A DNA stretch of 64,000 nucleotides, from assembly GCF_900456975.1 (NCBI RefSeq), contig NZ_UGYM01000002.1, positions 2,604,001 to 2,668,000 of the forward strand, written 5' to 3'. Under the pieces are notes generated by a model. That model worked only from the letters and a program-made list of their open reading frames with translations, made no database searches and was not told the DNA's origin. Each line of letters starts with the position of its first letter. Positions within the stretch are counted from its first letter, which is position 1. The position numbers and the translations under genes were made by a program. Positions 25,621-34,639 of this stretch are shown here, piece after piece. This stretch comes from Shewanella baltica. Lineage in GTDB: Bacteria; Pseudomonadota; Gammaproteobacteria; Enterobacterales; Shewanellaceae.

Positions 25621-27576
25621 ATGGGGATATCGATACCACTGAAGCTTTTGGGATTAATGGCCTGCTCTAGCCTACTCGTGGCGTGCGGAGGCGGTGGAGA
25701 CAGCAACACAGATAATGGCGGAGTAACGCCCCCCTCCACCTCACTGCCACGCTGCACAGATAGCATTTCGCCGCTCCTTGTTACTACATCATCCTCAATC
25801 CGTTTTCAAACTGAGCCGACTTATGTGGCAGGTCAATCCAGTGCCATCATTGCCAACATCCTTAATCGCGATAGCCAAAACTTAACCTTTCGCTGGCAGC
25901 AAATCGATGGACCTATCATACAATTAGTCAGTCAAAACAGCCCGGTATTAGCCTTTGATACTACCACCGCAGGCGGCTACCGTTTTAGCTTGCATGTCAC
26001 GGGAAGTAATCTAGATGTCAGCGGAGAAATTGGCATTAATGTCGATCCCGCATCGACGGGTGTACTGAACGTCCGCCAAGATCACCAAGTGGTTGAAGGT
26101 AACAATGTCAGCTTAAGGCTCGGACAACAATCAGGATTAAGCGCTGCGAATATCTCTTGGTGCGTGGCGTCTGGCCCAGATTTAATGGTCGATGTAAGCG
26201 ATCCGTTTAGGCCTTTATTTACCGCGCCAACGGTCGCCCAAGATACAATCACTCGGCTCAAAGTGAACGCCAGTATCAACGGTAATCCACTCAGTGATGA
26301 TGCCTTTGTGCTAACAACTGCGGCGCCGGCGATCAGCTCGCAATATTTCGATACTCCAGTGGCGCGCACTCACGCCTATCGTCCCGCCTCGCCTTACGCC
26401 AATGTGCTAGCGGGCTGTGTTTACTCTAATCAGCTCAATGATAGTTGCACTATCAATACCTTACCTTTGATAGGCCAAACCTCAAGCGATCTAAATCGCG
26501 AGACTATTCTTAATCGTGTACTGGTTTCCCACGACTGGATGGGCGATAACTTTGCCGCCTTTTTAGCTCAGATGGACCCCAACAGCGATTTTGCTCGCCT
26601 GTTACAATCCGTCACGGCCGTGGTGATTAGCTATGACGTGCGCCCTTCCTTCTATTGGGTAGTTACAGGAGCGATTTATCTCGATCCCGACGATTTATGG
26701 CTTACGCCAAGCCAGCGTGACACCATTAATGAGGCGCCGGATTACCGCAGTAATTTCGGTGATGATCTTAACTTTGTGATGCCTTGGCGTTATGTGAAAG
26801 ACAATCAGTATGCGTCACTTGGCGTACCTATCACCGTCAGAGCAGACCGAACATTAGCGCAAATCAATCCCGATCTAGCCTCCTTGCTGTATCACGAGCT
26901 AGCCCATGCCAATGACTTCTTCCCCCGCAGCGTACATGCCTCACTCACAGGGCCAAGACTGCTAGATGATTACAGTCGCCGCAATGCCAACAAGAGCCTG
27001 ATATCTGATCAAGTCAGCACCAGCTATCCATTAATGAGCACTGAAATGATGGGGCTTGCCAATGTCCGTTTCCTCGGCGCTGCGGCGAGTAATGTACAGA
27101 AGGCCTATCAACCATCGGATGTGAGTACATTCTTTTCTACCGATATCGCCAGCGACTTCTATGCCTATTCCAGTACCCGTGAAGACACGGCTATGCTATT
27201 TGAAGAAGCCATGATGAGTTATCGCTATCAAATATTACGTGATGTCGCCGTCACCAATAAACCTGCGGTGTTAACTGCGGATACGCTGATTATTGACTGG
27301 GGACAAAGAGGTCGAATTGCACAAGACAGCCTAGAGAATCGTGCTGCACTGGTGATTGATGAAATTCTGCCAGAGCTTGATGGGATCAGTTTGATTGAAA
27401 GCCTGCCCGAGCCGATTGCCATGACCCAAGGTCAAAGCTGGCGTCAAACATTAGCCACATCGCCTGCGAATGCGCAGCTCAAAGGCCAAAACAATGCACC
27501 GACAAACGATGTACAGCCACGCTTTGAGCCTGAACTTCACTTAAGTGGCGACCGTCACCGTCATCCTCAGCAATAG
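25621..27576 (+). CDS. lipoprotein with HExxH zinc-protease-like motif, unknown family
   Basis: 651 residues from ATG 25621. The lipobox LLVAC places the lipidated Cys at residue 22, followed by a GGGG/Asn/Thr linker. Residues about 60-270 look like two Ig/PKD-type beta domains (FRWQQIDGP and FTAPTVAQDTITRLKV resemble such folds). The C-terminal half carries YHELAHANDFF with H425, E426 and H429, a zinc-metallopeptidase motif. I do not recognise the family. GTG 25567 would start 18 codons earlier but lacks a ribosome-binding site and would spoil the signal. It probably acts at the outer membrane. Confidence 0.75.
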   Translation: MGISIPLKLLGLMACSSLLVACGGGGDSNTDNGGVTPPSTSLPRCTDSISPLLVTTSSSIRFQTEPTYVAGQSSAIIANILNRDSQNLTFRWQQIDGPIIQLVSQNSPVLAFDTTTAGGYRFSLHVTGSNLDVSGEIGINVDPASTGVLNVRQDHQVVEGNNVSLRLGQQSGLSAANISWCVASGPDLMVDVSDPFRPLFTAPTVAQDTITRLKVNASINGNPLSDDAFVLTTAAPAISSQYFDTPVARTHAYRPASPYANVLAGCVYSNQLNDSCTINTLPLIGQTSSDLNRETILNRVLVSHDWMGDNFAAFLAQMDPNSDFARLLQSVTAVVISYDVRPSFYWVVTGAIYLDPDDLWLTPSQRDTINEAPDYRSNFGDDLNFVMPWRYVKDNQYASLGVPITVRADRTLAQINPDLASLLYHELAHANDFFPRSVHASLTGPRLLDDYSRRNANKSLISDQVSTSYPLMSTEMMGLANVRFLGAAASNVQKAYQPSDVSTFFSTDIASDFYAYSSTREDTAMLFEEAMMSYRYQILRDVAVTNKPAVLTADTLIIDWGQRGRIAQDSLENRAALVIDEILPELDGISLIESLPEPIAMTQGQSWRQTLATSPANAQLKGQNNAPTNDVQPRFEPELHLSGDRHRHPQQ

Positions 27577-27598
27577 AGTGTTTAAGTTGTAGATAAAC

Positions 27599-27632
27599 AA
27601 AAGCCCGTCTGCATTCAGCATGACGGGCTTTT
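27599..27632. terminator. bidirectional intrinsic terminator
   Basis: Stem AAAAGCCCGTC/GACGGGCTTTT with a 12-base loop between the convergent lipoprotein and hda genes. Confidence 0.88.
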
Positions 27633-27728
27633 GATTTTTAGGTTTTAGGGATTTTACATTTTTTAGCGTTTACATCGCTCAAGGCTAATTCAAAACCACT
27701 CAAACCGCGTCTCTAACCAATCATGCTT

Positions 27729-28439
27729 TTAAAGATGCAGCATCTCTTTGGCAAAGGGAATGGTGAGCTTGCGCTGGTGCACTAATGAGGCTTTATCTAA
27801 CTTATCCAATACATCGAACAAGGTACGTAAATCTCGCGCCATTCGGTTCAGCAAAAAACGTCCCACATCTTCCGGTAATTGCAGGCCACGCATGGCGGCG
27901 CGGCGTTGCAGTGCAGCAAGTTTCTCATCATCAGCCATAGGTTGCAGTTGATAATTCAAACCCCACTGCATACGTGAAACGAGATCAGGTAACAGAAAAC
28001 CCGCATCCGCAGGAGACGAACTGCCACTGACCACTAAGGCACAATTTTTATGTTCGGCGACGCGGTTGTAGAGATCAAAAATCGCTTCTTCCCAGACGGG
28101 GTGACCAGCGATGGCATCGACATCATCGATACAAACTAAATCTAACTGTTCTAGTCCTTCAAGCAAGGCGGTCGAGATACTCGCATGTATGCCTAATGGA
28201 ATATAAAAGCTGCGACGCTCTACTTCATTAGCGTGGGCGCAAGCGGCGTGCATTAAATGGGTTCGACCCGATTTGACTGGGCCCCACAAATAAATGGCGG
28301 CTTCACCCTGCCCTTCGGCATTGGCTCTCAGTTTTTGAATAAGCTCATCATTACCAGCGGCAGGGTAATAACTGTTAAAGGTTTCGTCGTCTGGCAAATG
28401 CACAGGTAACGAGAGTTGCAGAGGTGAGTTTAAGGGCAC
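27729..28439 (-). CDS. hda: DnaA inactivator Hda
   Basis: 236 residues, a single AAA+ domain. LPDDETFNSYYPA near the N-terminus, a Walker-A variant GPVKSGRTHL near residue 52, and Walker-B VCIDDVDA near residue 100 match Hda. The N-terminal QLSLP is the beta-clamp-binding motif. Hda with the DNA-loaded clamp stimulates ATP hydrolysis by DnaA to limit initiation. The start is GTG; no ATG is available in the conserved N-terminus. It follows the DUF2066 gene after a terminator. Confidence 0.93.
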   Translation of the reverse strand: MPLNSPLQLSLPVHLPDDETFNSYYPAAGNDELIQKLRANAEGQGEAAIYLWGPVKSGRTHLMHAACAHANEVERRSFYIPLGIHASISTALLEGLEQLDLVCIDDVDAIAGHPVWEEAIFDLYNRVAEHKNCALVVSGSSSPADAGFLLPDLVSRMQWGLNYQLQPMADDEKLAALQRRAAMRGLQLPEDVGRFLLNRMARDLRTLFDVLDKLDKASLVHQRKLTIPFAKEMLHL

Positions 28440-28459
28440 TCGGTCTTCTCAATATCAAA

Positions 28460-28496
28460 TAAAAACAATGCCGTGCTTATCATGGCTCAGCACGGC
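28460..28496 (-). terminator. intrinsic terminator of the DUF2066 gene
   Basis: Stem GCCGTGCT/AGCACGGC with an 11-base loop followed on the minus strand by ATTGTTTTTATTTG. Confidence 0.75.
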
Positions 28497-28506
28497 CGAT
28501 AACATC

Positions 28507-29598
28507 TTAAGGTAAGCGCCATTCATACACAGGCTTGCCTGTTTGGTTAGAGACTGGGCTAAACTCCCCCGCACTCACAGGTGCAACCACAGAAATTCGC
28601 GGCTCTAAGCTTAATAAACGTTGTAAATCCGTTTCTGAGCCAAACAAATCTAGCGAGAAGGTCACGGTATGACCTTGAATATGCGTTAACGTGGCATTTT
28701 TAATCGCGCTGAGTTGCTTCAAATATTTTTCGACTTCAACTAGTTGCGCCATTTTTTGAATATTCACAAAAGTGACACTCGCGCCTTGCTGCGTGCCCGT
28801 GTCGGCAATGGCATACTTAGTAAAATAGTATTCGCCTAACGCCGCCATCATGGCTTCAATCGCCTGAGTCGAATTTTCAGCGGTGCCGTTGTAACTGAAT
28901 AACGGTGGCGTCAAAGAGTCAATGGTAGCCTTAGTATAGAGATTTAAACGGTAACGAACTTGGCTGCCAGCAGCATCAATCGCCACCAATGCCAAAAAGT
29001 CAGCTTGATAACGGCCAGAGACACTCGCCACGATATCGGCAAACATACCTTTGATATCGTTAGGGTTAATTCCCATCAACTCATCAAGATCTAAGATTGG
29101 CAGCAATACCGGAATACCGCGGGCATCGGAAAAATCACTAAAGAGTTTACGTTCGGCTAACGCAGACGAGTCACCCAATATCATAGTGTCGCCATCGCCT
29201 GGCATTGCGACCCAAAATAAGGTCAGCGGGCGTTGTGTTCCCCAAACGGGCAATTGCGCCTGACGCAGTAGCGCCACGATGCGACGGTGTTCAAAACTGG
29301 CAGTTAGCAGTAATTGGCCATTCTGCTCGATATAACCATACTGGCTCAGCAAGGTATCAGGATTACTGAGCTGTGATTGGATCAGACTGTTGTCGAGGGA
29401 TCGCGCCGTCCCAGTATTCTTGATAATGACTTGCTCAAGCGCACTTTTTAGGGCTTTGTCGCGTTCTGCAACCGCGCGAGAAGACACAGGCACATTGGCC
29501 TCATCTAATTTACTCACCTCAACAGCATTGACGCTATTAATCGTGAACAGACAATATAGAAATGCAATTAAGCTCGGCTTCAATAGGAATTTCAGCAT
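28507..29598 (-). CDS. DUF2066 domain protein
   Basis: 363 residues with a signal peptide (about residues 1-25, ending VNA) and a periplasmic DUF2066 domain (LTLFWVAMPGD, LLPILDLDELMGI). The gene is commonly found directly upstream of hda, as here. Function unknown. The hda gene lies 67 bases downstream, across a terminator. Confidence 0.82.
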   Translation of the reverse strand: MLKFLLKPSLIAFLYCLFTINSVNAVEVSKLDEANVPVSSRAVAERDKALKSALEQVIIKNTGTARSLDNSLIQSQLSNPDTLLSQYGYIEQNGQLLLTASFEHRRIVALLRQAQLPVWGTQRPLTLFWVAMPGDGDTMILGDSSALAERKLFSDFSDARGIPVLLPILDLDELMGINPNDIKGMFADIVASVSGRYQADFLALVAIDAAGSQVRYRLNLYTKATIDSLTPPLFSYNGTAENSTQAIEAMMAALGEYYFTKYAIADTGTQQGASVTFVNIQKMAQLVEVEKYLKQLSAIKNATLTHIQGHTVTFSLDLFGSETDLQRLLSLEPRISVVAPVSAGEFSPVSNQTGKPVYEWRLP

Positions 29599-29814
29599 CT
29601 TTGAGTAGTTGAAGTAACGTCAGATGGGGCAAATTGTACCATAGTTAGCGCCTTAAGCGAGTCTTGGCAAAATTTAGCCCCATTTCAGTGCCAACCATGG
29701 CACGGAAAACCCAAACAGTGATCCGAGTCGGCAAAACGGGCGATTTTCTTCTGCTCAAAATCCAACAAACTGATATCATTTGGCGGTTTACCCTAAAATT
29801 AACGAGAATAATAA

Positions 29815-31065
29815 ATGAGACGACTCGCTATCCCCCTACAGGGCGCGCAAATGCTGTTTGTGGCCTTCGGTGCCTTAGTGCTAATGCCGCTGCTGACAGG
29901 ACTCGACACCAGTGTGGCATTGTTTACCGCAGGTATCGGCACTCTACTGTTCCAATTAATCACTAAACGCCAAGTGCCTATCTTCCTCGCATCTTCCTTC
30001 GCCTTTATCGCCCCAATACTCTATGGCGTGCAAACTTGGGGCATTCCCTCCACCATGGGCGGCATTATGGCCGCGGGCGTGGTCTACGTCATGCTCGGCG
30101 CCTTGGTCAAAGTGCGCGGCACCGACTTCATCCATAGGCTGTTACCGCCTGTGGTAGTGGGTCCTGTGATCATTATCATCGGCCTTGGCTTAGCACCTGT
30201 CGCTGTGAATATGGCCTTAGGTAAAAGTGGCGATGGCAGCTTGACTCTCGTTGACACCAATATTGCGCTATTTATTTCGCTCGCATCACTCTGTACCACT
30301 ATAGCAGTAGCAATTTTTGCCAAGGGCTTACTGAGAGTGATGCCGATTTTAGCGGGGATTATTGTAGGCTACGGCTTAAGCCTTGCTTTTGGTATTGTTG
30401 ACTTTGCGGTTGTTACAGCCGCCAGTTGGATTGCGATTCCTAAATTTGTCGCCCCCGAATTTAACTGGCATGCCATTGCTTTTATGATCCCTGTCGCAAT
30501 CGCTCCGGCGGTTGAACACATCGGCGATATTCTGGCGATATCCAATGTCACAGGTAAAGATTTTATGAAAAAACCGGGACTACACCGCACGCTAACAGGT
30601 GATGGTATTGCCACGATTGCCGCGGCAGCCTTTGGTGGCCCGCCAAACACGACTTATTCAGAAGTGACAGGTGCAGTGACCCTAACGCGCAATTTTGATC
30701 CGAAAATTATGACTTGGACCGCTATTACTGCCATCACGTTGGCCTTCGTCGGCAAATTAGGTGCGCTGATGCAAACCATTCCTGTCCCAGTCATGGGCGG
30801 TATTATGTGTTTGTTATTCGGCTCAATTGCAGCCGTTGGTCTCAACACCCTTATTCGCAATCATGTGGATTTGTCTGAGCCGCGTAATTTAAGCATTGTC
30901 GGTGTCACCTTAGTATTTGGTATCGGCGGCATGGCATTTGGCATAGGTTCATTCAGCCTGACCGGTATCAGCTTGTGCGGCATTGTCGCGATTACCATGA
31001 ACTTATTATTGCCCGCAACCAAGCCACACGATAAACACAATGAGTCAGATGTTACCCCTCACTAG
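29815..31065 (+). CDS. uraA: uracil/xanthine permease family transporter (UraA-like)
   Basis: 416 residues, about 12 to 14 hydrophobic segments. Family signatures are visible: QMLFVAFGALVLMPLLTGLD at the N-terminus, EHIGDILAISNVTGKDF near residue 232 (substrate-contact glutamate), and GGPPNTTYSEVTGAVTLTRNFDP near residue 268. NAT/NCS2 proton symporters of this branch import uracil. The hda-DUF2066 locus next to uraA matches other gammaproteobacteria. Xanthine specificity cannot be excluded. Confidence 0.9.
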   Translation: MRRLAIPLQGAQMLFVAFGALVLMPLLTGLDTSVALFTAGIGTLLFQLITKRQVPIFLASSFAFIAPILYGVQTWGIPSTMGGIMAAGVVYVMLGALVKVRGTDFIHRLLPPVVVGPVIIIIGLGLAPVAVNMALGKSGDGSLTLVDTNIALFISLASLCTTIAVAIFAKGLLRVMPILAGIIVGYGLSLAFGIVDFAVVTAASWIAIPKFVAPEFNWHAIAFMIPVAIAPAVEHIGDILAISNVTGKDFMKKPGLHRTLTGDGIATIAAAAFGGPPNTTYSEVTGAVTLTRNFDPKIMTWTAITAITLAFVGKLGALMQTIPVPVMGGIMCLLFGSIAAVGLNTLIRNHVDLSEPRNLSIVGVTLVFGIGGMAFGIGSFSLTGISLCGIVAITMNLLLPATKPHDKHNESDVTPH

Positions 31066-31145
31066 TCGTTGTTTGAGGAATCGCCGTTTTATTGAAGTCT
31101 TTGTTGTAATGTTTTTTTAGCGATAGCTCTTTGAAAAACAGCGAC

Positions 31146-31183
31146 AAAAAAGCCGCCGTGATATTAATCATGGCGGCTTTTTC
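31146..31183. terminator. bidirectional intrinsic terminator
   Basis: Stem AAAAAGCCGCC..GGCGGCTTTTT extended by TGAT/ATCA around an ATTA loop, between convergent uraA and grxD. Confidence 0.9.
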
Positions 31184-31211
31184 ATTAATACTTATAAAAA
31201 AGCATTAACGC

Positions 31212-31544
31212 TTATTCTTCAGTCTTGATCTTAGCGGCAGCGGCTTTGATCAAAGGTTGTAATTCGCCTTTTTGGAACATGTCCACAACGATATCACAGC
31301 CACCGATCAACTCACCTTCAATCCACAATTGTGGGAAAGTCGGCCAGTTAGCAAACTTAGGTAATTCTGCGCGAATGTCTGGATGCTGAAGAATATCCAC
31401 GAATGCAAACTGCTCACCGCAGTTAATCATGATCTGAGCTACCTGTGACGAGAAGCCACAGCTAGGCAACTTAGGAGAGCCTTTCATATAAACAATGATA
31501 GGGTTTTCCGTGATCTGCTGCTTAATTTTCTCTACTGTTTCCAT
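31212..31544 (-). CDS. grxD: monothiol glutaredoxin GrxD (Grx4)
   Basis: 110 residues with the monothiol active site PSCGFSSQ near residue 30, the WPTFPQLWIEGELIGGCDI segment that binds glutathione, and the METVEKIKQQI N-terminus typical of Grx4. It binds a [2Fe-2S] cluster with glutathione and works in iron-sulfur trafficking. ATG 31544 has TAGGAATC upstream; an earlier start 8 codons upstream is unsupported. Confidence 0.95.
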   Translation of the reverse strand: METVEKIKQQITENPIIVYMKGSPKLPSCGFSSQVAQIMINCGEQFAFVDILQHPDIRAELPKFANWPTFPQLWIEGELIGGCDIVVDMFQKGELQPLIKAAAAKIKTEE

Positions 31545-31686
31545 TTTGATTCCTAAGTAGGATGACATTGACTCAATGCGACTATTGTACGTCAGCTAGA
31601 GGCAGAACAAAATCCCACAGTTTGTAAGGTTATGCCGACATTTGATTTTTCGATGGCGTCTATCTAGTCAATTAGCTAAACAATGA

Positions 31687-31714
31687 TTCACATCACAAAT
31701 TTTATCGGTACAAT
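31687..31714 (+). promoter_or_regulatory. probable sodB promoter
   Basis: TTCACA (31687-31692) and TACAAT (31709-31714) with a 16-base spacer; the -10 ends 54 bases before the sodB ATG. Each hexamer differs from the sigma-70 consensus at one base. Confidence 0.5.
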
Positions 31715-31768
31715 AGCTCTAAGTGAGCACGTTTAAAAACGATAACCTAAGACCATGGAGAGATACTA

Positions 31769-32353
31769 ATGGCTTTCGAATTACCCGCATTACCATATGC
31801 AAAGAACGCACTAGAACCACACATTTCTCAAGAAACCATTGAATACCACTACGGCAAGCATCACAACACTTATGTTGTTAAGCTAAACGGCTTAATCGAA
31901 GGAACTGATTTCGCTGGTAAATCTTTAGAAGATATCATCAAAACTTCTACTGGCGGCGTATTCAACAACGCAGCTCAAGTGTGGAACCACACTTTCTACT
32001 GGAACTGCCTAGCACCAAACGCTGGCGGCGAGCCAACTGGCCCAGTTGCTGATGCAATCAATGCTGCTTTCGGTTCATTCGACGCATTTAAAGCACAATT
32101 TACTGATTCAGCAGTAAATAACTTCGGTAGCGCGTGGACATGGTTAGTGAAAAAAGCCGATGGCACTCTTGCTATCGTTAACACTAGCAATGCAGCAACG
32201 CCACTGACTGACAGCACAGTAACGCCAATCATGACAGTTGACGTGTGGGAACACGCTTACTACATCGATTACCGTAACGTGCGTCCTGACTACCTTGCCC
32301 ACTTCTGGCAATTAGTTAACTGGGACTTCGTTAACCAAAACTTCGCTGGTTAA
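31769..32353 (+). CDS. sodB: iron superoxide dismutase SodB
   Basis: 194 residues, the length of Fe-SODs. Metal ligands are visible in the first helix (EYHYGKHHNTYV), in AAQVWNHTFYW, and in the C-terminal DVWEHAYYIDY. The GSAWTWLV segment with Phe-Gly-Ser preceding fits the iron-type rather than manganese-type enzyme. It dismutates cytoplasmic superoxide. No signal peptide. Divergent from grxD and followed by a strong terminator. Confidence 0.96.
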   Translation: MAFELPALPYAKNALEPHISQETIEYHYGKHHNTYVVKLNGLIEGTDFAGKSLEDIIKTSTGGVFNNAAQVWNHTFYWNCLAPNAGGEPTGPVADAINAAFGSFDAFKAQFTDSAVNNFGSAWTWLVKKADGTLAIVNTSNAATPLTDSTVTPIMTVDVWEHAYYIDYRNVRPDYLAHFWQLVNWDFVNQNFAG

Positions 32354-32406
32354 TTCATTTAACCTATCGTTGTTGACTGCTGTATGAGCAGTGGGTTAAT
32401 CCCAGT

Positions 32407-32433
32407 AAAAAGAGCCATAGTGGCTCTTTTTTT
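32407..32433 (+). terminator. intrinsic terminator of sodB
   Basis: Stem AAAGAGCCA/TGGCTCTTT with a three-base loop and a seven-T tail. Confidence 0.92.
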
Positions 32434-32542
32434 ATGCCCCTCGTTTGCCGTCCATCCCTTATCCCGCTGATTGCCCCTCCGTAAACTACAAGTGCAATAA
32501 TTGCGTTTGCAACTATTTGTTATTGTTTTATTTGATATTTTT

Positions 32543-32573
32543 TTGACACAGATAGTGAGTTTGTGTCTAAGAT
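32543..32573 (+). promoter_or_regulatory. candidate prkA operon promoter (sigma-S-like) with dyad
   Basis: TTGACA (32543-32548), a 17-18-base spacer, then TCTAAGATT, which resembles the CTAYACTT extended -10 of sigma-S promoters. GACACA/TGTGTC forms a dyad inside the spacer. In E. coli, yeaG is sigma-S dependent, which fits. Confidence 0.4.
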
Positions 32574-32638
32574 TAGAGTAGGAGGCTGGCTAGCCAGTTA
32601 TCCGTTCCATGACATCACTGGCGTTTCAGGGGGTTTAT

Positions 32639-34573
32639 ATGGGCATTTTCGAGCATTACCAAAAGCGCTACGAACAAAAACTCGATGAAGAATATTCTTT
32701 GCAGGAGTTTCTGGATATCTGCAAAGGAGATCGCAGCGCTTACATGTCAGCATCAGAGCGACTATTGCTTGCAATCGGTGAAGCAGAAGTCATTGATACC
32801 GCAAAAAATCCAACACTTAGCCGTATTTTTTCGAATCGACTTATTTCACGCTATCCCGCATTTAAAGATTTCTTCGGCATGGAAGATGCCATAGAGCAAA
32901 TCGTGGCTTATCTAAAGCACTCGGCTCAAGGATTAGAAGAATCCAAACAAATTTTATACCTACTGGGCCCTGTGGGCGGCGGTAAGTCATCGCTCGCCGA
33001 AAAACTCAAAGCCCTGATGCAAAAAGTGCCCATTTATATTCTGAGCGCAAATGGGGTACGTAGCCCTGTCAACGATCATCCCTTCTGTCTATTCGATTTA
33101 GAAGAAGATGGTCAGCTGTTAAAAGATGAATTCAACATTCCCAACCGCTATCTCAAAACCATCATGTCGCCTTGGGCGGTAAAACGTCTGCATGAGTTTG
33201 GTGGCGATATCTCCAAATTTCGCGTGGTGAAAGTTTTTCCATCGATTCTGGACCAAGTGGCGATAGCGAAAACAGAACCCGGAGATGAAAACAATCAAGA
33301 TATTTCATCCCTCGTCGGTAAAGTGGATATTCGTCAGCTCGAGCATTTCTCCCAAGATGATGCCGATGCTTACGCTTATTCGGGTGCATTGTGCCGCGCA
33401 AACCAAGGGGTGATGGAATTCGTCGAGATGTTTAAGGCACCGATTAAAGTGCTGCATCCACTACTAACTGCGACGCAAGAAGGCAACTATAACGGCACTG
33501 AAGGCCTATCGGCCCTGCCCTATAGCGGAATTATTCTGGCTCACTCAAATGAATCAGAATGGTCAACCTTCAAAAACAACAAAAACAACGAAGCCTTCCT
33601 CGACCGTGTTTACATAGTCAAAGTCCCCTACTGTTTACGGGTTTCGGAAGAACTGCAAATCTATCAAAAACTGCTGATCAACTCTGAGTTATCAAAAGCG
33701 CCCTGCGCGCCAGGTACCTTAGAAACCCTAGCGCAATTTAGTGTGTTGTCGCGCATCAAGCCACCTGAAAACTCCTCCACCTACTCTAAGATGCGGGTGT
33801 ATGACGGTGAAAGCCTGAAAGATACCGATCCTAAGGCTAAGTCTTACCAAGAATACCGTGATTACGCGGGTGTCGATGAAGGCATGAATGGGCTATCCAC
33901 CCGTTTCGCCTTTAAGATTTTGTCGCGGGTATTTAACTTTGACCATTCAGAAATCGCCGCCAACCCAGTGCATTTATTCTATGTGCTCGAACGGCAAATT
34001 GAACAAGAGCAGTTCCCCGGCGATACCGCCGAACGCTATCTGGAGTTTCTAAAAGGTTATTTGATCCCTAAATACGTCGAGTTTATCGGTAAAGAAATTC
34101 AAACCGCTTACTTAGAGTCTTACTCTGAATACGGCCAAAATATCTTCGACCGCTATGTCACCTACGCCGATTTTTGGATCCAAGATCAAGAATACCGCGA
34201 TCCAGAAACAGGTCAGCTATTCGACCGCGCCGCCCTCAATGCAGAACTTGAGAAGATTGAGAAACCCGCGGGGATCAGCAATCCTAAAGATTTCCGTAAT
34301 GAAATCGTCAACTTTGTACTGCGCGCCCGCGCGAACCATGAGGGTAATAATCCGCTCTGGACCAGCTACGAGAAACTTCGCACTGTGATCGAGAAGAAAA
34401 TGTTCTCCAACACAGAAGATTTACTGCCTGTTATTTCCTTTAACGCCAAAACATCGAACGACGATCAACGTAAACACGATGATTTCGTCAATCGTATGAT
34501 GGAGAAAGGCTATACCAAGAAACAAGTCCGACTCTTGTCTGAGTGGTATTTACGGGTTCGTAAATCTTCTTAA
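32639..34573 (+). CDS. prkA: PrkA family serine protein kinase (YeaG)
   Basis: 644 residues, the same length as E. coli YeaG. An N-terminal AAA-like region has P-loop GPVGGGKS (residues 110-117). The C-terminal PrkA domain follows. In E. coli this kinase acts in nutrient-stress and stationary-phase adaptation. ATG 32639 is chosen because GGGGG lies just upstream and the protein then begins MGIFEHYQ as in YeaG. First gene of prkA-yeaH-ycgB. Confidence 0.95.
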   Translation: MGIFEHYQKRYEQKLDEEYSLQEFLDICKGDRSAYMSASERLLLAIGEAEVIDTAKNPTLSRIFSNRLISRYPAFKDFFGMEDAIEQIVAYLKHSAQGLEESKQILYLLGPVGGGKSSLAEKLKALMQKVPIYILSANGVRSPVNDHPFCLFDLEEDGQLLKDEFNIPNRYLKTIMSPWAVKRLHEFGGDISKFRVVKVFPSILDQVAIAKTEPGDENNQDISSLVGKVDIRQLEHFSQDDADAYAYSGALCRANQGVMEFVEMFKAPIKVLHPLLTATQEGNYNGTEGLSALPYSGIILAHSNESEWSTFKNNKNNEAFLDRVYIVKVPYCLRVSEELQIYQKLLINSELSKAPCAPGTLETLAQFSVLSRIKPPENSSTYSKMRVYDGESLKDTDPKAKSYQEYRDYAGVDEGMNGLSTRFAFKILSRVFNFDHSEIAANPVHLFYVLERQIEQEQFPGDTAERYLEFLKGYLIPKYVEFIGKEIQTAYLESYSEYGQNIFDRYVTYADFWIQDQEYRDPETGQLFDRAALNAELEKIEKPAGISNPKDFRNEIVNFVLRARANHEGNNPLWTSYEKLRTVIEKKMFSNTEDLLPVISFNAKTSNDDQRKHDDFVNRMMEKGYTKKQVRLLSEWYLRVRKSS

Positions 34574-34639
34574 ACTTGCGCTAACTAAGTACAGGGCTTT
34601 GGTGTTGCCAAAGCCTTCGCTGGGTTTTGGGAGGTGCGT

